Assembly: GCA_049999725.1 (NCBI GenBank)
Contig: JBNGIS010018364.1
Coordinates: forward strand, 1-26,054
Source of the DNA: Haplomitrium mnioides
Taxonomy: Eukaryota; Marchantiophyta; Haplomitriopsida; Calobryales
DNA length: 26,054 nucleotides
Direction of reading: 5' to 3'
The position numbers and the translations under genes were made by a program. The notes below the pieces were generated by a model. The model did not search any database. It saw only the letters and a program-made list of their open reading frames with translations, and was not told where the DNA came from. The stretch's first letter is position 1. Each line of letters begins with the position of its first letter. Below, in pieces: positions 1 to 10,850 of this stretch.

Positions 1-27
1 TAGCAAGATGAGTTGTGAGAAGAAAGT

Positions 28-258
28 CTATGCACGCATAGACTCTGTTGTTTTATATTTCAATTTTAACATTTTCTGCAATCTAGTAAAGCCAGAAAAT
101 GAACTGACCTTAACCTCGCAAAAAATTGTTTTTGTTGTTTGCAAATCTTATGCGCGCATAGGATTTGTTCTTGATTCTTTTAAAACCAATCGCGACAACA
201 TTCACAACAAGCAATGATATTGATGTTGTTGTAGTGGTCGTATGCGCGCATACAATCT
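28..258. repeat. Dispersed palindromic core repeats (three copies)
   Basis: Three copies of a near-perfect palindrome lie about 30-43, 149-163 and 241-254: CTATGCACGCATAG, TATGCGCGCATAGG and TATGCGCGCATACA. They are spaced roughly 118 and 92 bp apart, close to the 92-bp period of the array at 3040-3830. The stretch up to about 400 has no convincing coding sequence. It ends in a long pyrimidine-rich run (about 310-400) followed by a TTTTGAAG acceptor-like sequence, so these copies probably lie in an intron of the gene that continues at 414-2217. The small open frame at 8-217 has no recognisable domain. Confidence 0.7.
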
Positions 259-413
259 GTTGTTGCCTCCTCTCATCCTAAACGCCGAGAGGATGTGATC
301 TTCCAACATTTTTTTGCAAATTTCCTTTTTTTTTTTTTCTTTTTCCACTAGATTTTCCATTTTTCAAATTGCCAAAGGTTTCTTTTTTATCTTTTGTGTT
401 TTGAAGGTACAAT

Positions 414-2217
414 TATCCACCAAGGTTTTACTTAACGAGTTTTATGTCCTTCTTGTTTTGGATTGATGCGGACAAATATAATCGCTAATTGTTTCTTCAT
501 GGTGACCAACAAATGAAAGAAAGATCAAAACTTACAAACCATCGAAGAAAATGTTATGTCGATGGTCAACAGTACTTGGGAATTGTCATTGATGGAATGA
601 ATCAGAAGAAAACTGCTATTCCACACTGGCCATCGCCACCAAAAAATATTGATAAGGATTGTTTGGTGGGTGTGCATGTTGTTGGTGCCTTAATATTCAA
701 TCATGCTCTCTCTTCCAGGGTCTTCTTAACATACGGAAAGTTGATAAGCGATTCCAATTTGACAGTTACTGTGCTCAACAAAATATTATATGACTTTGAA
801 GGCCCGTTGCCCTCAACTTTGTATCTTCAGCTGGACAACACGACACGAGAGAATAAGAATTCTATCCTGTTCGGATATCTTAGTCTCTTTATTGCCAAGA
901 ATGTTTTTCGAAAAATCAAGGTGGGATTTCTCATAGTTGGCCATACTCATAATCAAATTGATCAAATGTTCAGCCGATTCTCGAAACGGTTAAAACGTGT
1001 CAAAGCTTTCATGATCACCAGTCTAAGCGAGGCACTCCAATTATCATATAATCCTAAACCTCAGGTGACTTTTTTGTTGGAAACTTACGATTTCAAAATG
1101 TTTCTGCAGCAAAGTCCTTCTCTAGTTCAAAGGATACATGATATCACTTTCAATCAACAATTCAAGTTCCAATTAAATAATTCCAAAGCAAAGATTTGGA
1201 GCAAACAGTTCTCAACAGATGAATTTTGGCTACCTGTGGATGGTATTTGTCAACTCAAGTGCCTACTTGAAGTGGACAGAGAAATTTTGAGTTCAATGTT
1301 GATTCCTCTCAAAGCATATTCTGAAATCAAATGATCTCAAAAGGATGAAAGAGAAGTGGATGCCGAGAAAGTGGTAATTTCAATAAGGGACAACATAAGT
1401 GAGAACTGCTACAAGTTCTTTATATATTCTAATATTCAATGGTGGAATGACTTTTTTCTTGCCCAACTTGAGATTGTGACTTACATCCTTGAAAAAAAAA
1501 AGACGACGACTCGAAGCACAATTTACCTTTCGAGCTTCACAACAGTCAAACACTTGTAATGATTTTCAAAATGTTTGTCCAGATTCTTAGCTTCATGCTC
1601 CACAAACAGAAGAAGATGCTCTGGTACAACAAATACTTTCTACACGTCAAGCAATCTATGATGGAGCACCTAGGCTGCGAGAAGGGACTCTTTCACATAG
1701 TATTTGATACGGGCATAAATTTAGCAATCTACATGATTTGAAAGCGAGAATGTTTATTTGTGTTGTTGCGTCTCTCAATCCAAAGAGTAGACCATTTTGG
1801 GTTGCCAAAGTTCTCAAAGTTGAGTCCTTTGATGAGGAAGATCCGCCAAATCCGAAACGAGTACGAGTTCAATGGTTTCCTTGTTTGGCTGAAGATGCAG
1901 TTTCTAGTCAGTACTTCCCAGAGAAAATAGCAGCAACAAAAAGGAAACGCAAATGCAAGTTACATATTGATATACTTGATTTGACACAAATCAAGATTCT
2001 GTCGTTTGATTTTCTGCTCACCCAAAAAAACCAATTGAGGAAAACCACTCTAGCTACCATTAAAGCAAATCTGGTTGAGTACGAAAGACAAAAAGCCCTC
2101 AATCTTGAAATGCTTCAAAGAGTATCAAACAGTGTCATTAACACTGAGAAAGATCAATCAAACCTTGAAGAATCTTCTGAAGCTGAATCCGAAGAAATTG
2201 CAAACTCATTCCCTTGA
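414..2217 (+). pseudogene. DUF7869-type protein, copy A (C-terminal two thirds, broken)
   Basis: The main frame (about 489-1490) carries the hallmark core of DUF7869-type proteins: DGMNQKK near 592, an LDNTTRENKN block (about 831-860) and the GHTHNQIDQMFSRF block (about 939-980). The D/N and GHTH..D pattern resembles an RNase H-like nuclease or transposase core, but the biochemical role is not established to my knowledge. The C-terminal part (1738-2217) has a FWVAKVLKV...VRVQWF segment resembling a BAH- or chromo-like barrel, then a basic and finally acidic Ser/Glu tail ending at TGA 2217. The gene is broken by TGA at 1332, a one-base slip in the A-run 1490-1501, TAG at 1588 and TGA at 1705; coding character resumes in frame after each stop. 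Another stop (TAA 486) lies just upstream, where the sequence also looks coding (WIDADKYNR). The N-terminal part is absent, or lies before the window across an intron. Family call fairly sure; function unknown. Confidence 0.7.
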
Positions 2218-2220
2218 CTT

Positions 2221-2688
2221 CTAGTCCCCTTAGGCTTTTTCTTTGTGTTTTGTAATATTTTTCCAACAAAAAAGTTTGAAAGAGCACCATGTTTACGTGC
2301 GTCTCAAGTTTGTGCAATCAAACATATTTCAAAATAGTTTCTTTGAACGTGGATTTAAACTTTTGGGCTTATAATTGTAATCAATGATAAATGTAATTTT
2401 TTGATGAAAACTTACCGTAATTTTTATGATTTTAAACAAATTCGAGTTTTTAAATGTTTTTGTAAAAACTAGTAATATTGATTGATTTTGCATAACAAAA
2501 TTGACTTTTGCTCTATTATAGTTGCTGAAATGACCAAAAACAAACCCAAAAAACTCATGTACTTTTTGTTTTTAAAAATTAACCTCGTTTTTGATGTTTT
2601 TTTATATGAAAAATCACAATTTTTCCAAAAAGAAAAAAATTCTGTTCTGAATAGCATGTTCTTGGTTCAAAGTAGCGGCTGTTTCAAT
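2221..2688. other. AT-rich spacer between copies A and B, possible repeat end
   Basis: No gene is visible. The sequence is very AT-rich, with runs of A and T. Its right end (about 2667-2686, read on -) contains CAGCCGCTACTTTGAACCA. The same 19 bases occur on + at about 25388-25406. This is exactly where the similarity between copies A and B stops, so it may be the end of an unnamed repeat. Confidence 0.4.
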
Positions 2689-2689
2689 G

Positions 2690-3010
2690 GTAAGAAAAGA
2701 CTCATTCCACCAATATATACCATAATCTATGAAAAACTTGAAGCAATTCTCACTTATGTTGTCTTTAATTACAAATACAACTTTTTCTGCATCAACTTCC
2801 TTTGTTTTTTATTGAGATTTCTTGATTTCAAAATTAGCCTTCAAGAAGATCAACTTTGTGCTAAGAGTTTCCCTCTCTACTTCTGGTAGACACTAGAGTT
2901 GTCGAATACCATCCAGAGGTAGCCAAAATGCATTTGTTGAAAATTGTATACTCCAAATCTTTACATCTAAATCACTCTACTTGAACTTGAATCGTTCATG
3001 GAAGGTTATC
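2690..3010 (-). pseudogene. DUF7869-type protein, copy B, C-terminal exon fragment
   Basis: Read on the minus strand this stretch matches copy A at about 1170-1470. Shared blocks include AAAGATTTGGAG, TTTTGGCTACCT.TGGATGG and GACAACATAAGTGAGAA, and the encoded FWLP.DGI and DNISENC..FF blocks are conserved. Copies A and B are therefore inverted paralogues facing each other tail to tail. The fragment carries its own stops (for example after DGIRQL and after KKSQ) and small shifts, so it is not functional. The similarity ends near 2690 at the 19-base shared repeat and near 3010 at the palindrome array. The central catalytic-like block (LDNT, GHTH) is missing from this copy. Confidence 0.65.
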
Positions 3011-3039
3011 CAAGCATAGAGTCTTTGTGCAAAGAGGCT

Positions 3040-3830
3040 TACACACAATAATGAATCTTTTGCGCTCTATTCTTGGAAAGGGTTTCAAAGAACAACAACA
3101 AATCTTATTTACGCTTAGAGTCTAAGTACACTTAGAAATACAAATAAAAATAACAAACTCTAAGTGTACATAGCATTACAAACAACTTTAACAAATCTCA
3201 TGAACATATAAAGTCTAGACGTGAATATGGTTAAAATAAAAATAACAAATCATATAAGTCCATAGGATTACAAACAACTATAACCAATCTTATGCATGTC
3301 TAGAATCTATACGCGTATAGGTTTTAAAATAAAAACAGCAAATCCTATACACTCATAGTTTTACAAACAAATATAACCAATCCTATGCATATCTAGAGTC
3401 TATATGCACAAGGGTTAAAAATAAAATTACAAATCCTATGCGCGTATAGAATTAAAAATGACTATAACCAATCTCCTACGCCTCTAGAGTATATACACGC
3501 ATAGAGCTACAAATAAACTTATGAATTCTTTGCGTGCATAGGGATACAAACAACTATAACAAAGTCCCTTACACACATAGAGTCTATCTATGCATAGGGC
3601 TAAAAATAAAATTAAAAAAAATCTTATGCACACATAAGAATACAAACAACTATAATGATTCTTGGACACGCCTAAAATTACAAACAACTATAATAATTTC
3701 TATCCTCACATAGACTTTAAGCACGTTTAGGATTACAAAGAACAATAATGAATCACTTGCATGTATAGGCTCATTACTTGTATAGAGTTACAAAGAACAA
3801 CAACAAATCCCTTGAGCGCTTTTAGTCTCT
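3040..3830. repeat. About 92-bp tandem array with palindromic boxes
   Basis: The recurring spacer TACAAACAACTATAACCAAT starts a new unit about every 92 bp; its TAACCAAT-like part is at 3281, 3374, 3465, 3557 and 3653. Each unit holds one single and one double box of the palindrome type CTATGCRCGCATAG; a clean example is CTATACGCGTATAG at about 3307. Spacers of about 20-22 bp alternate between two kinds (TTACAAACAACTATAACCAAT and TTAAAAATAAAATTACAAAT). The edges decay gradually. The array lies between the N- and C-terminal pieces of copy B. A donor-like AAAG/GTAAAAA on the minus strand near 3950 suggests that it sits in an intron. Confidence 0.8.
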
Positions 3831-4119
3831 TGAGAGATTGGAATCTCTAAAGCTTACTAAATTCAAAACAACGCATTTGGATTAAAAAAATGGATTAAAT
3901 AGTAAAAAAAATCTTGAAAAACAAAGTCCAAAGCAATTTTTTACCTTTGTGAGACTCCAAAATTGATCTCTTGTGCATTGATTTAATCTTTTTGAATGTC
4001 TTACAAACAAAAAATCTATTTGCATTTAGGAATTTTGACAGTTTGAAAGTGTGTTCTCTAGTACTTACAATTTGGTAAAATTATCAAGAAAACTATATAT
4101 ATTTTATGAATTGATATTC

Positions 4120-4560
4120 TCTCAAAATATCCTTGAAAAAAATGTCTATTCACTCACATGCAAATATCCCTCTAGCAAATAAATTGCTCTTTGCAAAAAC
4201 ACCTCTAGGATTTGCATTTCTCGTTTCTTGTATCTTTTGGGTTCTATCATTTCCTACATATAGTATTAACTTAAGTGCTCTTCTACATACAATGGTACTG
4301 CCAAGCAAAGTAAGTCAATTACCAAGGTTGGAATTTTTTTTTTAATACTTCCCACTATAATGTGATGTCTAAATTCTTCATGCTTTATTGAAAGTACATT
4401 TCTCTAACAACCTTGATGAGATATGTCTTACACAAATACATAGAGTCATTTCATCAACATAAAATTCTCCTCAACTTCAAAATTGATATGAGATCAAGTT
4501 TCTTTTTTATAAAACTCTTATTATGATGGACTTTTGACAAAGAATTGTTGCATAAAACAA
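4120..4560 (-). pseudogene. DUF7869-type protein, copy B, N-terminal fragment
   Basis: Read on the minus strand this segment matches copy C (about 14540-15000) along most of its length. Examples are AACAATTCTTTG.CAAAAGTCCATCAT near 4540, AGAAGAGCACTTAAGTTAATA near 4280 and a GGAAATGATAGAA.CCAAA stretch near 4250. The encoded blocks are a basic KKKLDLISILKLRR segment, a V(V)REMYF segment and a VCRRALK-like helix. In DUF7869-type proteins these precede the DUF7869 core. Stops and shifts are frequent, so this is a decayed copy. On the minus strand the fragment leads into a donor-like site near 3950 and then the palindrome array. The plus-strand open frame 4133-4345 is only a shadow of it. Confidence 0.6.
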
Positions 4561-4599
4561 CCTCTACTATAAATGAAAAACTGCTACTAAGTTTATATT

Positions 4600-5400
4600 T
4601 GATTTTGCGTTCAAGAAAGTTTGTTTTTCAAATTTTTGCTTTAAGAAATACATTTTTTTTATAGTTGTAAACTTTTTTTTATCAAAAAATGTCTTTAATC
4701 TTAAAAATTTCTTTATTCAATTATCTATTGTGTTTTGGATAACTTTTATTACTCAATATTTGAAAACAAAAGTATATAAAAAATTATATCATAGTAAATA
4801 AGCAAACTAGAGAGGTTATTGAAAAAACATGTTAAACACTATATTCTAATATTTTCTTATAACCTTCAGAAAACCTTTAAGATACAAAATCCTAAAAAAT
4901 TTACAAGAAATAAATTCAAAAAAGATTCTATAATATGTTAAGAGATGTTTTGAACTTCTATTTACTTACACAACAGACAAAAACAAAAAAGGAGAGATAT
5001 GCTTATATAGAATTATGCTCATATATCTTAAAAACATGTTTTAGTTCATCAAAATCAATCCGAGACTGTTATACACACATATAATCACTCATTTGTAACT
5101 TCTACAAATAAATTCCCAAAATAAAATCATTGAAATAGCTCACGTATAGAATGGTTTCATAATTCAAGATTGTAATAATGTAATACAGAGATCACCCAAA
5201 AAACAAAAATCTTACAAGGGAAGATAATTTGTGAAAAAATATAAATCGATCAAACAGTAACATCTATGCTAATATAGACTTCCTTGCTTACTTTTACAAT
5301 AGGCATGATGCTTTATTTGAAATTCATTTTTTGAGAGAAACTAGATCGTCAAGCAGGTACTTAATACCTTATATATTGAATACTACATGAATCAAATCTT
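4600..5400. other. AT-rich intergenic stretch, nothing recognised
   Basis: There are long A and T runs, no open frame with recognisable protein features on either strand, and none of the palindromic boxes. It separates the decayed N-terminus of copy B from the C-terminal end of the methylase gene; both are on the minus strand. Confidence 0.6.
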
Positions 5401-5405
5401 CTTTA

Positions 5406-6104
5406 CTAAAATACAAGAGATCTTATACAAGATATTTGTTTTAGAAGAAATACTTTATTATGTAAAAAATGTACATTAATTTGCAGCTTCTTCTTCAATC
5501 TTGTCCTCTTAATGGTGTCATCTAGATCAATAGATTGAGAAGCTTGGGCATGTATTGCCGTAAGAGAATCATGTTGGGACTTTCTAGTCTCCGAAAGAGC
5601 TATTGAGTCACCAGATGCACCATCAATACTAGGAGGAACAAGCTACTTATGGTATGCATAGACAATCAGGGACTTTGTGAATCTGATGGCAAAGACATCC
5701 TTGTCAAAACTCTTTGTAGAATGTAGATAGATTGATGTCTATCATATTCCACAACTATACAGTTTTTCATTAATTTTAGAGCATAGACTAGGCATGTGCC
5801 CGACCTAGAGCAAAGATCAAGAACCCAATCTTGTTCAAAAGATAAATGATCGACGAAATTTTTTATAAATCTTGGAGCTTCTGGTAAACATTTACAAGAG
5901 CATCATCTCTTGAATGCTTCAAATTTGCTGAAATTGCTGGATAATTGAAAGCACTTCCAATTATTTGTCGGGGATGCCCAGTCGCATCTTTAGAATGTAA
6001 ATTGAAGAGCTTCATGCTCCGTTTGCCCTATTTTTTGTAGTAGCCTACTGTCTAATACTCGTGAAAGTGTGAATTTGTGACCACCAAAATGACCTAGGAT
6101 GATC
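5406..6104 (-). pseudogene. DNA methyltransferase (N4/N6-type, beta class), C-terminal half, broken
   Basis: Read on minus, this fragment contains a conserved GHPRQIIG-SAFNYPAISANLKHS block (about 5979-5910), then WVLDLCSRSGT (about 5795-5827), which corresponds to AdoMet-binding motif I (usual form LD.FSGTGT; the first Gly is Arg here), then a VVEYD strand (about 5741-5755) that would bind the cofactor ribose. Motif I at the C-terminal side is the order found in beta-class amino-methyltransferases (PF01555 type), where the DPPY/SPPY motif comes first. That motif should lie upstream and is missing. The tail is Ser/Thr-rich and ends in a basic KRTRLKKK cluster, possibly a nuclear localisation signal, before TAG 5408-5406. 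Breaks: TAG 6054 and 6030, a shift near 5866, a shift near 5667 and TAG near 5645. Coding resumes at about 6104, where the copia insertion ends. Its N-terminal half is probably the ParB-like gene at 10851-13182. Confidence 0.6.
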
Positions 6105-9100
6105 AACTTTCATTGCCAAAACTTTCTCCCTCACATAGTGGTAGTGCACCGCAATTTGCTTTGAGCGTGCATGGAAAATTAGATTGTTAGCCAACTGGAT
6201 ACTGCTTATATTGTCACAGTAAACCTCCACTAGTCTATTCACACTTACTCCCATATCATGCAGGAGTTTAAACAACCATGCCACCTCGCATGTAGCCATG
6301 GTTGCACCTCTATACTCAATTTGTGTGCTTGAGAGCGCAATTTTTGGTTGCTTCTTGTTGCTCCATGCTATCCCAATGCTACCAAATGAAAATAAAAATT
6401 CACTTGTTTATCTTTGATCACCCATTATGCTTGCCCAATCTGCATCTATAAAACCAAAAATATGGAACTTCTTACCACTCTCATAGAACAGGTCATACTG
6501 AACTGTTGACTTCACATATCAAAGAATATGACACACTGGATCATAGTACGGCTTCCATGGACTTTGCATAAATTGAATTACCAAACCTATAGCATAACTC
6601 AAGTCTGGTGTTGTAATGGTGAGATAAATCAGACTCACTACCATCTATCTGTAATTGGTCGGGTCTTCCACCAACTGTCCTTTGTGATTACTCAACTTAG
6701 AATTTTGATCCAAAGAAGTTGCAATAGGTTTGCAGCCTATCATCCCATACTTGGAGAGCATGTCCAATGCATATTGCCTTTGTATCATCCTAATTGCCCT
6801 TCTCTGCCTTAATCACTTCAATGCTAAGAAAATATCTTAGCTCTCCAAGATCCTTCATCTCAAACTTTCGTTACAATAACAACTTTACCTCTGTTATGTC
6901 TTGCATACTATCTCCAACCAAAATGAGATCATCCACATAAATGAAAATAAGCCTGGTACTTTTCTCTGTTTTTCTGATATAAAGTAAGTAGTCTGCATCA
7001 GAAACTTTGAACCCCACTGTGGCAAGATATTCACCTATCTTGTTGGACCATGCACGTGGCGCTTGCTTTAACCCATACAATGGCTTCTTCAATCTTCAAA
7101 CATGATTTGGATTCTCCAAATCAACAAAACATGGTGGCTATGTCATATAAACCTCTTCTTCTAGTTCCCCATGTAGAAACACATTCTTTACATCCATTTG
7201 ATGTAAGGACCATTGTTTTGCTGCAACCAATGCAATGGCTGCTCTAATTGTTGTCATTCTTACCACCAGATTGAATGTTTCTTCATAATCTATTCACTGG
7301 GTTTGTGCATACCCTTTGGCAACCAACCTTGTTTATGCTCCCATCTTCATGTCTCTTTAACTTGTAAATCCACTTACATCCAATGGCTTTCTTCTCTTTG
7401 GGTGATGTAACCCATGTTTGGTTTTTATGAAGAACATCCATCTCTTCTACCACAGTAGACTCCCATCTTTCATCACCAACAACATCATTAAATGTGATAG
7501 GTTCTCTCTCTATAATAACATGTACCATATATGCATGATGAGATGCAATGAACCCCTTAATACCCAAGTTGTCAATAGGGTATTTCACTCTTTCACTTTT
7601 GCACATAGGTATGCCTTGCACTTTCTATTCCAACTGTCTTGAACTTGGCGTTATAGCTGAAGGCAATTCTAGCTCTTCATCAATACTCTTTGGTTCACTA
7701 CCATATGATTCATCAAGAGAACTCCTTGCTATCATATCTACAACACTTTCCTATGTTGTACAGGTTGAAGCTCGTTGCTCCAAATTGTTGCGCACTCTTC
7801 CTTGCCATAGACTATTACTACTGCTACTACTTCCACTTTGTAGACCACTCAAACTTTGTGTTTGCTGACTCTGTTCTGTCACAACCTGTTTACCTTTCAC
7901 ATCAACTGTGTCATCCTCAATTTTTAGACCATACCAAGTACTTAATTCACCAAAGACTACGTCTCTACTTACTCTTAACATATGTGTAGTAGGATAAAAA
8001 CATGTGAAGCCTTTCTGCTCTTGAGAATATCCAATGAATACACATTTCTCAACTTTCGGATCCAATTTGATGTGTGTTTCTACTTGTACATGTACATATG
8101 CAATACTGTCTAACACTTTTAGATGTGAAATATCTCGACGTCTTCTTGTGAACTTCTCCTCCTCTGGTGTCATTCCATCAACTGATGTAGTAGGAGTACG
8201 ACTCAAAATGTAGACAGCTGTTGATACTTCCTCTGCCTAATAACAATTAGGCATATTCTTCTCATTCATTAAGACACATGTTTGTTGCTTCCTAATACTT
8301 GCCTTCAACAGATACTTATTGAATTGTGTGGAGAAATATTCCCCACTTCTATCAGATTGCAAACACTTTATTGGCTATCCTTTCTCCTTTTCAACCATTG
8401 CTTGAAAGTTCTTGAAGTGATCAAACACTTCACTCTTCTGCTTAATAAAATATACCCACATTTTCTGTGAACGGTCATCAATAAATGTCACATAATATGT
8501 GCATCCTCCAATAGACTATGTTTTTGTAGGACCCCATACATCTGAGTGTATCACCTCAAGTGACCTGAATGCCACATATGCATCACAAGGAAATAGCTTC
8601 CTTGATTACTTACCGAACTGGCAAGCTTCACACACTTTCTGCATTCCTTCCACTTTAAACCTGGACAGCCCATTAACTACCCCTGAACTTTGCATGCTTC
8701 TAGATCTCTATATGTTGACATGCCCAATATGCTTATGCCAAATCTCTATATTTGACACAACTCCAGTACCATGTGCAAACATTGCCTCTGCCACTTCATG
8801 CATGCTTACATCTAGTGTAAACATTCTTCTATTTCTACTTTCTTTTAATATGAGGTCACAGTTGTTTCCCCATTCCTCAATAAAAACATCTATAGGATTA
8901 AATCTCACTTGCATGTTGTGCTCAACACATTGTCCAACCAAAATCAAGTTCTTCTAAATCCTAGAAACATGCAAAACATCATACAAACACTTTGTCTTGC
9001 CATTTTCCATAACAATAGGTATGCTCCAAATTTGGTGAATAGGATGCATAATTGAATTTCGTGTCTCAATATATACTAGTGTACTCAGATCTTTGGTTTC

Positions 9101-10156
9101 TTTAAACCATTCTCTATGATTGGTCATGTGATTTGAGCACGCAAAATCTATAAACCATTTGTCTTCACTATCATTCTTCTTCTCATGCATGACAGATGAG
9201 TACCCATGTTGCATAAGAAATAATGTCTCATTATTTGTCTTATTAGAACCTGCATAGTTCCCTTGAACTCTATTGTTTCTCAAATCATTATGTTTCTTAT
9301 AGTAGTCTCTCACCATGTGGCTTGGCTTGCCACAATAAAAACAATCTGATCCTTGATTGTGATATTGAACTATGCGTCCTCGATTACTCCCCTTGCCTTT
9401 AGATTGGCCTTTGCTATCTAAATTTGATTGTTGATGATGCTGACTTTGCACAGTTTTATTTGAACAGCCTCTTCCAAAACTGCCTCTTCCATTGCCTCTA
9501 CCTTGGTCTCTACCTTTGTTAGAGTAGAAAACTTGTTTTTGGTTGCCTTGACTACTTGATACTCCTCCACCAAGGTCAAGTTCTTTTGCAACAAGCACAG
9601 AGATTAGTTGTGTAAACAACATAACTCCCTCTCTTGTTCTCATTGAAGTCTTAAATTGCTTGTATTCTTTGCCCAATCCATTCAGACATACTACCACCAT
9701 GGCACTCTCTTTCACATCTTCTCCTAAAGTCACCAACTATTTAGCTAGTGATTTGATTTTCAAGTCATAGGCATTGATGTTGAGTTTTTCTTTCTACAAA
9801 TTGAAAAACTCCATCTGGAGTATCAACTTTCTTACATCTAATGTGATTGTATATCTATTCTTCAAAATATCCAAAGCTTCATTGGGTGTCTTTTTTGTAG
9901 ATACATATCCCATCATCTCATCATTAATATTGATGGTAAGCCAATATAGCAACTTATGTACTTTCTCAATATAACTCTTGAATGCTTGCATTTTTGTAGC
10001 GGATGGGTTTGGACTCAACTCAGGCTCTGCTTGAGCACCAACAATGAAATCTCAGAAACCTCTGCCTTTGATGAAGTTGGTCATTCTCACAAACCTAACA
10101 CTATAATTGCTCTCATTTAATTTCTCACTTACAATTTGAGAAATTCCATTTGCCAT
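6105..10156 (-). pseudogene. Copia polyprotein (gag-pro-int-RT-RNase H), copy 1, degenerate
   Basis: The start is ATG 10156-10154 (MANGISQIVSEKL), after the leader. In order: UBN2-like gag (about 10156-9560), an RG-rich linker, and a zinc knuckle CFYCGKPSHMVRDY (about 9310-9352) whose last Cys is Tyr. The protease has FIDFACSNHM (about 9130-9157) where DSG is expected, so the active-site triad is lost. Next come the pre-integrase block WHKHIGHVNI (about 8710-8740), integrase IHSDVWGP (about 8535-8560) and SDRSGEY (about 8338-8365). About 25-30 codons around the third catalytic residue (NG.AE) are deleted near 8270. Reverse transcriptase follows: WESTVVEEMD, QMDVKN.FLHG, KKPLYGLKQAPRAW and an intact YVDD (6928-6939). 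RNase H ends at HYHYVREKVLAMKVD (about 6105-6150). Several stops and frameshifts occur throughout. It could not make functional proteins. The plus-strand open frames here are shadows. Confidence 0.88.
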
Positions 10157-10692
10157 TTTGAATCCTTAAGAAATTCAAAAATTTGTGTCACCTCATATGA
10201 CTATCTTAGATATGACAATATACAACATAACATATGACTATATGATATACGATGAGGGTATGCAACCAGCAAGTCACTGGCGTGTGACTTCATGATGTGC
10301 AAAGAATGAAATATTGTTGACTTTGATATACGTCTGAATGAGAAGTCGTGGTATACAGCTGAATCGATGCAACCTTCAATCGTTGTTGTGCTCCTATTCT
10401 TCACAATTATAGAACCAGATCATAAGAAGGCAGATGAAGACACAACTCGCTATTGAAATACGTGTCAATATATGATATATGAAATACACAAAATCAAAGT
10501 CCCGATGCACCAACAATCAATTTGTGACACAATATAAATAAAAAATGTGAATTCTTAGGAGTCAGAATTGCTAGTTAGTAGGGGTCAGCTTTGCAGAAGC
10601 ACCAAATCAATTTTCGTTTTTGTTGGAGATTGACTCAATTTCGAGCACACACTTTCTTTCTTTTCATGAACAATCTCTCTATTCATGAACCT
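10157..10692 (-). other. Leader of copia copy 1
   Basis: This is untranslated sequence between the primer site and the gag start, as expected for a copia 5' leader. It has no recognisable open frame and no repeats. The minus-strand open frame at 10201-10404 shows no domain. Confidence 0.55.
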
Positions 10693-10704
10693 ACTCTGAT
10701 ATCA
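10693..10704 (-). promoter_or_regulatory. tRNA-iMet-type primer binding site of copia copy 1
   Basis: On minus the bases read TGATATCAGAGT, directly after a CAACA end that would close the 5' LTR. The usual plant initiator-Met site is TGGTATCAGAGC, so ten of twelve bases match. This fixes the orientation of the element and the inner edge of its 5' LTR. Confidence 0.7.
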
Positions 10705-10850
10705 TGTTGATAAATCAAAGAGAGAGATCAAAAAGTTGTAGCTGAGATTTCAAAAGGCTGATACGGTCAACTTCTCCTCATATTGAGAATATACTTTGCT
10801 ACAACTCTCAGAGCTCTCCACTTTCTGAACGCCAGTTAGAACCAATTGTC

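Larger units (their letters stand above)
6105..10709 (-). mobile_element. Ty1/copia retrotransposon copy 1, inserted in the methylase gene
   Basis: A copia element on minus runs from its primer site at 10704 to a truncated RNase H at about 6105. Internal order is primer site, leader, gag, protease, integrase, reverse transcriptase, RNase H, as in Ty1/copia. The 5' LTR must end with CAACA at 10709-10705, directly before the primer site. Its other end cannot be fixed: no TGTTG start is clear before the ParB-like coding sequence at 10851, so the LTR is either only about 150 bp or truncated. No polypurine tract or 3' LTR follows RNase H, so the 3' end is lost. Methylase-type coding sequence starts immediately at the 3' end and ParB-like sequence lies beyond the 5' end, so it appears to have landed inside that gene. 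Confidence 0.8.

Noticed and set aside
1356-1741. Two small plus-strand frames as separate genes
   Set aside because: The first is the continuation of copy A after its TGA; the second is an out-of-frame shadow of copy A's true continuation in frame 1.
2482-2889. Plus-strand open frame of 135 codons
   Set aside because: Its second half is antisense to the copy B DUF7869-type fragment and the first half is AT-rich spacer; Phe/Lys/Leu-rich with no motif.
3040-3830. CRISPR-like pattern of palindromic repeats and spacers
   Set aside because: The spacers are themselves conserved from unit to unit, the palindromes vary, and the setting is a plant genome; it is an ordinary tandem satellite.
6528-8957. 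Plus-strand open frames of 60-150 codons
   Set aside because: They are antisense shadows of the minus-strand copia polyprotein and show no domain of their own.
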